From contig CAJVYT010000296.1 of assembly GCA_913009765.1 (NCBI GenBank), positions 1 through 5,554 of the forward strand: a DNA stretch of 5,554 nt, given 5' to 3'. A program made the translations under genes and the position numbers. Below, one piece after another: positions 1-5,520 of this stretch; position 1 is the first letter of the stretch; each line of letters starts with the position of its first letter. The notes below the pieces were generated by a model, which was given only the letters and a program-made list of their open reading frames with translations, was not told the DNA's origin and made no database searches. The stretch is from an uncultured candidate division Zixibacteria bacterium (GTDB taxonomy: Bacteria > Zixibacteria > MSB-5A5 > GN15 > FEB-12).

Positions 1-34
1 TACACTCTTTCCCTACACGACGCTCTTCCGATCT
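1..34 (+). other. Illumina P5-side sequencing adapter (artefact)
   Basis: The bases match the end of the standard Illumina TruSeq P5/read-1 adapter, finishing in the diagnostic GCTCTTCCGATCT. This is library sequence left at the contig end. Genomic DNA begins at 35, so the truncation of the first gene is technical, not biological. Confidence 0.98.
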
Positions 35-35
35 T

Positions 36-803
36 AACTGTGGCGGTATTCCTGAAAACCTCATTGAAAGTGAACTCTTTGGGTATAAGAAAGGGGCGTT
101 CACAGATGCTGTCAAAGACAAGCCGGGCCGTTTTGAGGAGGCGGATAAAGGAACCATATTTTTAGACGAGATTGGCGAACTCCCCTTTTCGTTGCAGGTA
201 AAACTTCTGCGCGTATTGCAGGAAGAAGAGATCTCTCCCTTGGGAGGTGTGGGTTCACGAAAAATTGATGTTCGGGTTGTGGTGGCCACGTCAAAGGATC
301 TGAGGAAGGAGGTAGAGGAAGGACGATTCCGCGAAGATCTCTACTATCGGATTAATGTCTTGACCGTTCATCTTCCCCCGTTGAGAACAAGAAAAGGGGA
401 TGTATCACTCCTGACCGGTTATTTCATAGATATCTTTAACAAGAAACTGAACAAGAAAGTGGAAGCCCCCTCTTCTGAAGCGATGTCCATTCTGATGAGC
501 TATCACTGGCCGGGGAATGTGAGAGAACTGGAAAATGTTATGGAGAGGGCGGTACTTCTTTCTACCGGTCGTTTGATAACGCCGAAGGAACTTCCATCCA
601 GTCTGACCCGGGACAGGGGCCTTACTCAAGATTTTGAAAGCGTGGATACTCTTTCCATCAAAAAGGCTTCTAAACAGCTGCAACGAAATCTCATTGAAAA
701 GGCCCTGAAAGCGACCAACGGGAACAGGACCCAGTCTGCCAAACTTTTAGAGATCAGCCGGCCGATGCTCATCTCCAAAATCAAGGAGTACGGGCTGGCA
801 TGA
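36..803 (+). CDS. NtrC-family sigma-54-dependent activator, 5'-truncated
   Basis: This is the C-terminal 255 residues of a bacterial enhancer-binding protein that uses ATP to remodel sigma-54 RNA polymerase. The reading frame is open from the adapter junction. The internal ATG at 192 is not the start, because conserved sequence precedes it. In visible-residue numbering the order is: [14 protein letters not shown] (1-16); the sigma-54 contact loop GAFTDA (20-25, a variant of GAFTGA); Walker [13 protein letters not shown] with D44/E45; the arginine-finger region [11 protein letters not shown] (about 98-108); sensor [12 protein letters not shown] (about 158-167); and a Fis-type C-terminal HTH (about 219-254). 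Walker A and any receiver, GAF or PAS domain are lost beyond the contig end, so the signal and the partner kinase cannot be named. A response regulator of the AtoC/ZraR type is the likeliest full form. Its stop lies 7 nt from the convergent antitoxin stop, and no terminator is visible between them. Confidence 0.95.
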   Translation, partial: NCGGIPENLIESELFGYKKGAFTDAVKDKPGRFEEADKGTIFLDEIGELPFSLQVKLLRVLQEEEISPLGGVGSRKIDVRVVVATSKDLRKEVEEGRFREDLYYRINVLTVHLPPLRTRKGDVSLLTGYFIDIFNKKLNKKVEAPSSEAMSILMSYHWPGNVRELENVMERAVLLSTGRLITPKELPSSLTRDRGLTQDFESVDTLSIKKASKQLQRNLIEKALKATNGNRTQSAKLLEISRPMLISKIKEYGLA

Positions 804-810
804 TTGGAAT

Positions 811-1188
811 TTAGAGAAAAACCTTATATTCAGTCCGTAAAGCCTTGGCCAAACGCTTTGCCATTTCTTTACCAATAGTGCGCTTGCCGTTCTCCATTTC
901 AGAAATATGGCTTGGCTTGACCCCTATCATTTCCGCAAGCTGTTTTTGCGTCAGTCCTTCACGGGAACGGAGCCCGCGCAACGCATGACCTATATGGAAC
1001 TCAGGGAAAACCTCCTCAATGGAATATAACCTGGAATCGTCTTCTTCCATCTTTTGGAGATGCATTCCTGCCAGATTAAGGATTTTCTCAATGGCGTCCT
1101 TTACCAACTCTCCCTTGTCAGAGGGTACTCCGCGTAAGTGAATTTCAACATATTCGTCCGTAGTCTGCGTTTTCGTGAGTTCCAACAT
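811..1188 (-). CDS. XRE-family antitoxin (HigA-like) of a type II TA pair
   Basis: The predicted protein of 125 residues would neutralise the upstream-encoded toxin and repress the operon. Residues 1-65 are acidic and variable, and are the likely toxin-contacting region. Residues about 70-119 form a helix-turn-helix of the Cro/XRE type, with LTQKQLAEMIGV as helices 2 and turn, and SHISEMENGKRTI as the recognition helix and following turn. The ATG at 1188 was chosen over one 15 nt upstream because GGAGGTG sits 6 nt before it. That Shine-Dalgarno falls inside the toxin coding sequence. The gene overlaps the toxin 3' end by 44 nt, which indicates one transcript and probably coupled translation. 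The toxin-before-antitoxin order is that of higBA. HTH membership is clear from the sequence; the antitoxin role rests on the neighbour. Confidence 0.9.
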   Translation of the reverse strand: MLELTKTQTTDEYVEIHLRGVPSDKGELVKDAIEKILNLAGMHLQKMEEDDSRLYSIEEVFPEFHIGHALRGLRSREGLTQKQLAEMIGVKPSHISEMENGKRTIGKEMAKRLAKALRTEYKVFL

Positions 1189-1441
1189 ATCGCACCTCCA
1201 CAAGCTTATTCTCCTTATCCGTTACCTTCCAAACGGCAACATAGGTTGGTTTGCCCTTTTTCAGGTGGCAATGGTGACAATCCCTCTTGCCTCTTATTTT
1301 GCCATAGTTAGGCCAAGTGGTTCTCGTAGGCCCAAGTTTTTTGATTTCCAGAACCAGAGCAAAAAGACTCTCTTGAACTTCAATGGGAAGATCTCCAGCC
1401 TGTTTTTTAGCCCTGTTTCTAAATTTTACGTTCCAGAACAT
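1145..1441 (-). CDS. RelE/HigB-like mRNA-interferase toxin
   Basis: This is a 98-residue basic protein of the RelE/ParE superfamily, the usual length for the family. Such toxins cut mRNA, often in the ribosomal A site, and are held inactive by their antitoxin. The N-terminal beta strand WNVKF, the helix NRAKKQAGDLPIEVQESLF (residues 9-27) and the C-terminal sheet with HCHLKKGKPTYVAVWKV (57-73) and YVGTHENADY (85-94) follow the pattern of 'cytotoxic translational repressor' proteins. The basic and aromatic residues H57, H59, K61, K62 and Y94 are candidate catalytic residues by analogy, not by demonstration. No Shine-Dalgarno precedes the ATG at 1441, and a possible promoter lies so close that the mRNA may be leaderless. 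The gene is first of a two-gene operon and overlaps the antitoxin. A ParE-type gyrase inhibitor is a less likely alternative. Confidence 0.88.
   Translation of the reverse strand: MFWNVKFRNRAKKQAGDLPIEVQESLFALVLEIKKLGPTRTTWPNYGKIRGKRDCHHCHLKKGKPTYVAVWKVTDKENKLVEVRYVGTHENADYGRIC
1193..1199 (-). promoter_or_regulatory. Shine-Dalgarno of the antitoxin gene
   Basis: On the minus strand, GGAGGTG lies 6 nt before the ATG at 1188 and fixes the antitoxin start. It is the strongest ribosome binding site in the TA operon. The toxin gene has none, which would favour antitoxin synthesis over toxin. Confidence 0.8.
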
Positions 1442-1447
1442 GAATAT

Positions 1448-1475
1448 TTATTACCAGCTATTGGTATTTTGTCAA
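1448..1475 (-). promoter_or_regulatory. Candidate sigma-70 promoter of the TA operon
   Basis: On the minus strand a perfect -35 hexamer TTGACA (1470-1475) is followed, after 16 nt, by TAATAA (1448-1453); shifting by one base gives AATAAA with a 17-nt spacer. The -10 is weak (3-4 of 6 matches). Transcription would start at or within a few bases of the toxin ATG at 1441, consistent with the missing Shine-Dalgarno there. The XRE antitoxin would be expected to bind around here, but I see no convincing palindrome. Confidence 0.45.
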
Positions 1476-1556
1476 GCAAAAGCTATGTAAATAAATATCG
1501 GTTGGCCATAAGAAAGTCAAATAAAAACAGTTAGATATAAAATTCTCTTCCTCAAA

Positions 1557-1579
1557 TGTCGCATTATATGTCTGCCATT
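1557..1579 (+). repeat. Candidate left terminal repeat of the element
   Basis: Two similarities overlap here. TGTCGCATTATATGT (1557-1571) matches the arms of the 1642-1691 inverted repeat at 13 of 15 positions, and CATTC follows in both after a one-base gap. TATGTCTGCCATT (1567-1579) is an imperfect inverted copy of 4100-4112 at the right end. A transposase or accessory-protein binding site is the natural reading. Which base is the true terminus cannot be decided from one copy. Confidence 0.45.
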
Positions 1580-1630
1580 CTCCTTAAATTTTAAGAAAAT
1601 CCATTAAAAATCTTTATAAATCAGGGGGTT

Positions 1631-1658
1631 TTGCTTCCGATCTGTCGTAATATATGTT
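1631..1658 (+). promoter_or_regulatory. Weak candidate promoter of orfA-orfB
   Basis: TTGCTT (1631-1636) and TATGTT (1653-1658) are separated by 16 nt, with 3 and 4 of 6 matches to sigma-70 hexamers. The -10 lies inside the left arm of the inverted repeat, so a protein bound to the repeat would block it. If transcription begins just after it, the mRNA carries only the right arm and no hairpin, whereas read-through transcripts from outside carry both. This is a weak match and tentative. Confidence 0.25.
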
Positions 1659-1691
1659 ATCATTCCACATTCAAAACATATATTACGACAG
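1642..1691. repeat. 17-bp perfect inverted repeat (operator and/or RBS-masking hairpin) before orfA
   Basis: The arm CTGTCGTAATATATGTT (1642-1658) is repeated exactly in inverse orientation at 1675-1691, with a 16-nt spacer (1659-1674). The right arm ends on the first bases of the orfA Shine-Dalgarno (AGGAGG, 1690-1695). In RNA the stem would place the ribosome binding site at the base of a long hairpin; in DNA it is a dyad suited to a dimeric HTH protein. It has no T-tract and is not a terminator. A related third copy lies at 1557-1571. Confidence 0.85.
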
Positions 1692-1695
1692 GAGG
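1690..1695 (+). promoter_or_regulatory. Shine-Dalgarno of orfA, abutting the hairpin
   Basis: AGGAGG is 5 nt before the ATG at 1701, which is a near-ideal site. Its first two bases belong to the right arm of the inverted repeat, so its accessibility would depend on whether the upstream arm is transcribed and folded. Confidence 0.8.
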
Positions 1696-1700
1696 GAGCT

Positions 1701-2342
1701 ATGAAATCGAACTCTTTAGAAAAAATGTTTAATAAATCTAAAGTGTTAACCTTGAGTCAGGTTTCCAAAACACATGGTTGCTCAATTAGAACAGTTCAAC
1801 GTCAATTTGCTGAGTTAGCTGTATTAAGAAGCTACAATAAAAATAGTCGGTATTACACACTGCCCGCAATACCCAAATTTGATGTTCATGGAATTTGGCC
1901 CTATCGAAATATTCTTTTTTCAAAATATGGAAACCTTAGACAAACAGTGAAACACATGATCCTTGCCTCAGAAGATGGACTGAGCGGGAATGAGATAGGC
2001 GCCGTTGTGAACTTACTACCCCGATCATTCATGCACCACTTTCGAGATGTGGGAGGTATTTTTCGTGAAAAGCACGGCGGCGTTTATATCTATTTTTCCA
2101 ATGACCCCACAATATATGCAAGGCAAATAATCAAAAGAGTTCAGGCAGACGATGTAAAAAGAATCAGCGATGCCATAGCCATCAAAATATTGGTTGTTTA
2201 CATCAAGCATCCGGAATTATCTGAAGAGGAGTTATCTTCTATTTTAAGGCGTGAACAAAACGTTAATATTTCTCCGTCCATGATTACAAACTTGCTTTCT
2301 TTTCATGGTCTTTTAAAAAAAACTCCAGATTCTCGGCGATAA
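1701..2342 (+). CDS. orfA: multi-HTH accessory protein / N-terminal part of the transposase
   Basis: The protein has 213 residues and I recognise no named family. Three helix-turn-helix-like segments are visible: residues about 17-38 (LTLSQVSKTHGCSIRTVQRQF), about 93-115 (GLSGNEIGAVVNLLPRSFMHHF, followed by wing-like GGVYIYF) and about 173-207 (LSEEELSSILRREQ to SPSMITNLLSFHGLLKK). This indicates a DNA-binding protein, plausibly recognising the TGTCG(C/T)A(A/T)TATATGT sites upstream. The ATG at 1701 is fixed by AGGAGG 5 nt earlier. The last codons run through a slippery A8 tract (2315-2322) with the orfB frame open beneath, so orfA may be the zero-frame product of an orfA-orfB fusion, as in IS1- and IS3-type elements. 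As a stand-alone product it would probably act as a repressor or transposition regulator. The gene is AT-rich compared with the flanking chromosomal genes. Confidence 0.8.
   Translation: MKSNSLEKMFNKSKVLTLSQVSKTHGCSIRTVQRQFAELAVLRSYNKNSRYYTLPAIPKFDVHGIWPYRNILFSKYGNLRQTVKHMILASEDGLSGNEIGAVVNLLPRSFMHHFRDVGGIFREKHGGVYIYFSNDPTIYARQIIKRVQADDVKRISDAIAIKILVVYIKHPELSEEELSSILRREQNVNISPSMITNLLSFHGLLKKTPDSRR
2312..2322 (+). promoter_or_regulatory. Candidate -1 programmed frameshift site (T TTA AAA / A AAA AAA)
   Basis: In the orfA frame the codons are TTA (2313-2315), AAA (2316-2318) and AAA (2319-2321). This gives T TTA AAA at 2312-2318 and A AAA AAA at 2315-2321, both in the X XXY YYZ phase. A -1 slip enters the orfB frame, which is open from 2267 (after a TAA at 2264-2266) to 4084. 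After the second slip site the new codons begin at 2321 and read NSRFSAIKVLSDLRKKQTEE before orfB Met1. No downstream pseudoknot or upstream stimulatory Shine-Dalgarno is obvious. Transcriptional slippage on the A8 run is an alternative mechanism. Confidence 0.6.
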
Positions 2343-2380
2343 AGGTTCTTTCTGATTTACGAAAAAAGCAAACTGAGGAA

Positions 2381-4087
2381 ATGAGTGCAAAGACACTGTT
2401 CCCGGAGATCTCGAAATTTTTATTCTATCCTGAAATAAAATTCTGTACTCAATGTAACATCAGGTTAAATGTATTAAAGACAGGGGAGAGGACCGTTATC
2501 ACAATGAATACCGGACCTTTTATTGCCCATGAGACCTTTTTATACTGCCCCCAACACGGAGAAATCCATCGTTCGGAGGATTTAAAACGCTTGGTTCCGT
2601 TTAAAGGCACCTACGGGTATGATGTGCTGGTGCATGTCGGAAAAGCTACGTATCTTCGCTCTATGAACGACCAGGCGATCAAGAAAGAGCTGGAGTTGAA
2701 GGCCATCAACATATCTGAAAGTGAAATCCGCTATCTTGGACAAAAATTCATAGCGTACCTAACCATCTGTCATCAGCAGAGCCAGTTGAAACTCAGGCTG
2801 AAGATGGCCCTAAATGGTGGTTACATCCTTCATATTGATGGAACCTGCGAAGGGGATAGCCCTCATTTGTTTACGGGTATGGATGAAATCAGCGGGATTA
2901 TCCTTTCAAGCGTGAAAATCAATTCAGAAAAGAAGGAAAAGATCATTCCTTTTTTAAAAGATATCCAAGCAAAATATGGCACCCCTTTAGCAGTTGTTAG
3001 TGATATGGGAAAAGGATTGATAGGGGCTGTTGAGGAAGTATTCCCCGGAGTACTTTTTTTGATATGTCATTTCCATTTTCTTAGAGATCTCGGAAAAGAC
3101 CTCCTTGATGATAAGTATCGGGATCTTCGCAATCGTTTAACAAAGAGCAAAATACGAGTGGCTTTGAAAAACAAGGCAAAGGATTTTGAAAAGAAGCTTG
3201 GAAAAGAGATTAAAGACCTGTCAAAGATCGACGCCAATCCGGAACTAGCATCCATAAAAACAGCACTGTTGTTTATTCACTGCATATTCGATACTTCTTC
3301 GCTATCTGGCTATGGCTTCCCTTTTGATATGAAACATTCTCTATTCTATCATCGACTTATAGCCGGCTACGAGAAAATAGAACGGCTATATAACACAAAA
3401 GGGGGTAAGCCTTTTTACCAATTGATAAAGATTTTGAGCCGTGTTATCAACGATAAGGATTTGAAACAAACGGCTTCATTTTTGGAAGAAAATGAAACCA
3501 TTTTCAATGAACTAAGAGAAGCACTTCGGATCACGTTGAAAGATGGTAAACAGGGGTTAAACGACGCTGGTGAAGATTGTGATATGAAATCCATTTCCAA
3601 TAAGGTAGATGAATTTATTGATAAGTATAAATCGTCAGAAAATAAATACCATCAGAAAATGATTGAGCAGATCAAAAAATATTATGAGAAGCTGTTTGCA
3701 GATCCAATTAAAGTCATGGTAGATGGAAAGGAGATCTTGATTCAACCCCAACGAACGAATAATGTGATGGAGCAATTTTTTAGATATTTGAAAAGATTAT
3801 TACGAAAAAGAAGTGGCAACATCTCAGTAAAAAGATCCTTAACTGCAATGTTACCCGGCACTGTATTGGTCAAAAATCTTGATAACGAAGACTATCTTGA
3901 GTTGCTGCTTGATGGGACCAGCGGTTTGGAAGAGAGGTTCTCACAAATTGATAGTCGTTTATTCTTACAAGAGTTTTCAGAAATGAAATCACATAATAGG
4001 AAAATTCCAGCGGATGCAAAAAAACTGATAAAAGAAGATCAAGCGCTGGATAAAATTGAAAAACTCTTTTTGGCAGCTGCAATTTAG
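2381..4087 (+). CDS. orfB: MULE-like DDE transposase (D-D-C(2)H-E)
   Basis: This 568-residue transposase would cut and join the element ends in an RNase H-fold active site. Numbering from the first ATG, a probable zinc finger is formed by C22-x2-C25 and C56-x2-H59. The catalytic residues are D153 (HIDGT), D208 (VSDMGKG), the C229-x2-H232 motif (CHFHFLRDLGKD) typical of MULE/IS256-type enzymes, and E464 (NNVMEQFFRYLKRLLRKRSGN). About 230 residues, largely helical and charged, separate the second D and E, as expected for an insertion domain. All key residues are present, so the enzyme looks intact. The ATG at 2381 is poorly served: GAGG lies only 2 nt upstream, and the frame is open and protein-like back to 2267. 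Production by -1 frameshift from orfA (fusion of about 795 residues: 207 from orfA plus 588) is therefore plausible. Transposase identity comes from motif pattern only, and the exact IS family is unknown. Confidence 0.88.
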   Translation: MSAKTLFPEISKFLFYPEIKFCTQCNIRLNVLKTGERTVITMNTGPFIAHETFLYCPQHGEIHRSEDLKRLVPFKGTYGYDVLVHVGKATYLRSMNDQAIKKELELKAINISESEIRYLGQKFIAYLTICHQQSQLKLRLKMALNGGYILHIDGTCEGDSPHLFTGMDEISGIILSSVKINSEKKEKIIPFLKDIQAKYGTPLAVVSDMGKGLIGAVEEVFPGVLFLICHFHFLRDLGKDLLDDKYRDLRNRLTKSKIRVALKNKAKDFEKKLGKEIKDLSKIDANPELASIKTALLFIHCIFDTSSLSGYGFPFDMKHSLFYHRLIAGYEKIERLYNTKGGKPFYQLIKILSRVINDKDLKQTASFLEENETIFNELREALRITLKDGKQGLNDAGEDCDMKSISNKVDEFIDKYKSSENKYHQKMIEQIKKYYEKLFADPIKVMVDGKEILIQPQRTNNVMEQFFRYLKRLLRKRSGNISVKRSLTAMLPGTVLVKNLDNEDYLELLLDGTSGLEERFSQIDSRLFLQEFSEMKSHNRKIPADAKKLIKEDQALDKIEKLFLAAAI

Positions 4088-4095
4088 TTGCCAAC

Positions 4096-4115
4096 CGCTA
4101 TTTGCGGACATAGCG
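4096..4115. repeat. Right end of the element: terminal repeat and small dyad
   Basis: The reverse complement of 4100-4112 is the partner of the left repeat at 1567-1579 (10 of 13). Overlapping it is a dyad CGCTAT (4096-4101) / ATAGCG (4110-4115) with an 8-nt loop, and a nested CCGC-TATTT-GCGG (4095-4107). The transposase stop is only 26 nt from the methylase-like resumption point, so these bases must carry the transposase recognition end. The stems are short and lack a T-run, so they are unlikely to form a terminator. Confidence 0.5.
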
Positions 4116-4773
4116 CACACCTGATGAATTGACCGGCAATGTGGACATGGGTCGGGGACTCGATCATTTCACACGGGGAATTTCCGCTGTATTTCAAAAA
4201 ATGTCGAAGGCACTAAAAACTGGCGCCCCCCTGGCATTCACTTATCATCACAATACAATCGAAGCGTATTACCCGGTGGCGGTGGCGGTCCTTGATGGCG
4301 GTCTGACCTGTTCTGCATCGCTTCCTTGTCCTGCCGAAATGGGCGCATCCATTCATATCAATGGGACCGGATCATCCATAATCGATACCATTTTTGTTTG
4401 CCGGACAACAGGCGTCATGCAGCGAAAATGGATAGCGGATTCGCCACATGAACTTGCCAGAATTGTAGAAAAAGACTTAAACCATCTCAAGGCCGGAAAT
4501 GTCAAACCGACTCGTGGTGGCATCAGATGTATTACCTATGGGCATCTAATCCGGTTGGCGATCTGGTCCTTGCGGCTTAACTGGAATAAGAACAAACCAA
4601 CAACATCACGTATCGCAAAAGTGGCAGATTGGCTCCAACGCTTTGGTGGATGGGCCGAAGTCGAGAAATGCATGGAGGGCGTTAAAAGAGAAACGACAAA
4701 GGATATGCCGTTGTTTTCTGTGCATGAGAGCGATGCAAATTATGGAGATGAATATGCTGACGTTCCCTTTTGA
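4114..4773 (+). pseudogene. C-terminal remnant of a DUF1156/COG1743-type adenine DNA methylase
   Basis: The remnant has 219 codons, in frame from CGC at 4114 just after TAG, reading RTPDELTGN and then GRGLDHFTRGISAVFQKMSKALKTGAPLAFTYHH. This matches my recollection of the C-terminal catalytic half and tail of DUF1156 'adenine-specific methylase containing a Zn-ribbon' proteins, including SLPCPAEMGASIHINGTGSS, IDTIFVCRTTG, ITYGHLIRLAIWSLRLNWNK and the ending YGDEYADVPF. Family members are usually about 900 residues, so roughly three quarters are missing, including the [DN]PPY motif that should lie just upstream of RTPDELTGN. No ribosome binding site serves the TTG at 4129 or the ATG at 4147. 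The 5' part is absent from the other side of the element. The remnant is non-functional as it stands, unless the junction is an assembly artefact. It would have protected or marked DNA by N6-adenine methylation in a restriction or defence locus. Confidence 0.75.
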
Positions 4774-5462
4774 AGTTTCCTTGGAGGAGATTCTCCGGGA
4801 TCCGGAAAGCTATGTTGATTCTGTATTTTCATGCCTCGAATCGGAATTCCTCGTTATGCCCAAAGGGGCAGGATTTGTGGAATATCCTGTTTTCGAACGT
4901 GGCTACGAAGCATTGAAAGCAGCTACAGATGGATTTTCCATTCTTGATCCCGACAAGGTTTACCCTGTGACGGTTTCCGAGCCGATTTCGATTGTGGTTC
5001 TGCGAACCATGCTTGGTTTTACACCTCCGGAGTGGGGCTATGTCACTATGCAAAGAACCGGAGTGCAGGTTACCCAAAGCTTTGTGCGTTCCCTGGATCG
5101 GAAAGTGCGAATGAGGCCTGAAACGGAACTCAATACAAACGGAGTTACCAAGGAACGACTTGAGGCGATGGTTCAAACCGCGTGTCAATTGCTATCTGCC
5201 GGTGCTCCCGAAGTAGACATTGATCAATTGCATCGGTTGAACAAAGCCGATACAAAACAGGGTGTTTCCAGCATCAAGAATCTATCTCAAATAGGGGCTC
5301 CCTATGCCATGCTGTTGTATGAACGGTTGCTTGGAAGGCCTTTTGCCGGGCATCGTGACTCCGTTAGCGAGATTATTGGTGACAGCTTGGAGTCAGCGAT
5401 CGAGGATGTTCTCACCAAAGCGGGTGTCAGTTTCCGTAAAACCAAACGAGCGGAACGAATCG
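4754..5462 (+). CDS. Methylase-linked protein, possible restriction endonuclease; 3'-truncated
   Basis: The genuine sequence comprises 236 codons, ending at 5461. The ATG at 4754 was chosen because GGAG (4744-4747) lies 6 nt before it; the frame runs open to an ATG at 4643, but that part is methylase coding in another frame. The start overlaps the methylase stop by 20 nt, which implies co-transcription and coupling. The protein is soluble, with no signal peptide or membrane segment. The segment HRDSVSEIIGDSLESAIEDVLTKAGVSF (about residues 199-226) looks like the leading E..E helix of a PD-(D/E)xK nuclease, and the protein vaguely recalls XamI-type restriction enzymes. The D and ExK strands would lie beyond the contig, so a nuclease role is inference from position and this fragment. 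An apparent continuation [11 protein letters not shown] to 5497 is translated adapter, not protein. Confidence 0.65.
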
Positions 5463-5520
5463 AGATCGGAAGAGCGTCGTGTAGGGAAAGAGTGTAGATC
5501 TCGGTGGTCGCCGTATCATT
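5463..5520 (-). other. Reverse-complement Illumina P5 adapter (artefact)
   Basis: The block begins AGATCGGAAGAGCGTCGTG and continues through the full P5 end, finishing GCCGTATCATT. It is the same adapter as at 1-34 in the opposite orientation. It truncates the last gene and creates false reading frames on both strands with the well-known artefact peptides GRASCRERV and [17 protein letters not shown]. Confidence 0.98.

Larger units (their letters stand above)
1442..1700. other. AT-rich intergenic region holding the TA promoter and the left end of the mobile element
   Basis: This 259-bp gap between divergent transcription units has frequent stops in every frame and no homologue of the downstream methylase. 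It holds the TA promoter (1448-1475), a terminal-type repeat (about 1557-1579), a short AT palindrome CTTAAA-T-TTTAAG (1583-1595) and the 17-bp inverted repeat (1642-1691). A + strand reading frame spanning 1175-1534 is antisense to the toxin and is not credible as a gene. Confidence 0.7.
1557..4113 (+). mobile_element. Two-ORF insertion sequence with a MULE-like transposase; ends approximate
   Basis: The unit consists of an AT-rich left flank, orfA (HTH protein), orfB (DDE transposase) and a short right flank of 26 nt. Imperfect terminal repeats are visible: TATGTCTGCCATT at 1567-1579 and, on the opposite strand, TATGTCCGCAAAT at 4100-4112 (10 of 13 identical). The left repeat may extend outward to 1557, where TGTCGCATTATATGT resembles the internal inverted-repeat arms. 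The right edge is constrained because methylase-like sequence resumes at codon 4114-4116, immediately after an in-frame TAG (4111-4113). No clean target duplication is visible; CGCA occurs beside both ends but not at matching offsets. I cannot assign a named IS family. A D-D-C(2)H-E transposase with a possible -1 frameshift would place it near the IS256/MULE assemblage in the broad sense. That it is a mobile element is well supported; the exact ends are not. Confidence 0.75.

Noticed and set aside
192..803. ATG at 192 as the start of the activator
   Set aside because: Conserved AAA+ sequence, including GAFTDA and Walker B, precedes it in the same frame. The gene is simply cut by the adapter at 35.
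1175..1534. A + strand reading frame of 119 codons opposite the toxin
   Set aside because: It is antisense to the well-supported toxin, has no ribosome binding site, and has a low-complexity tail in AT-rich DNA.
1583..1595. CTTAAA-T-TTTAAG palindrome as an operator
   Set aside because: It is short and made almost entirely of A and T in AT-rich DNA, so chance is a sufficient explanation.
4095..4115. Small hairpins as a terminator after the transposase
   Set aside because: The stems are 4-6 bp, there is no following T-run, and the position fits an element end better.
4748..4750. ATG at 4748 as the start of the last gene
   Set aside because: It lies immediately against the GGAG, leaving no Shine-Dalgarno spacing; the ATG at 4754 has a normal 6-nt gap.
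4643..4753. An upstream start at 4643 for the last gene
   Set aside because: The added residues are an out-of-frame reading of the conserved methylase tail; GGAG supports the ATG at 4754.
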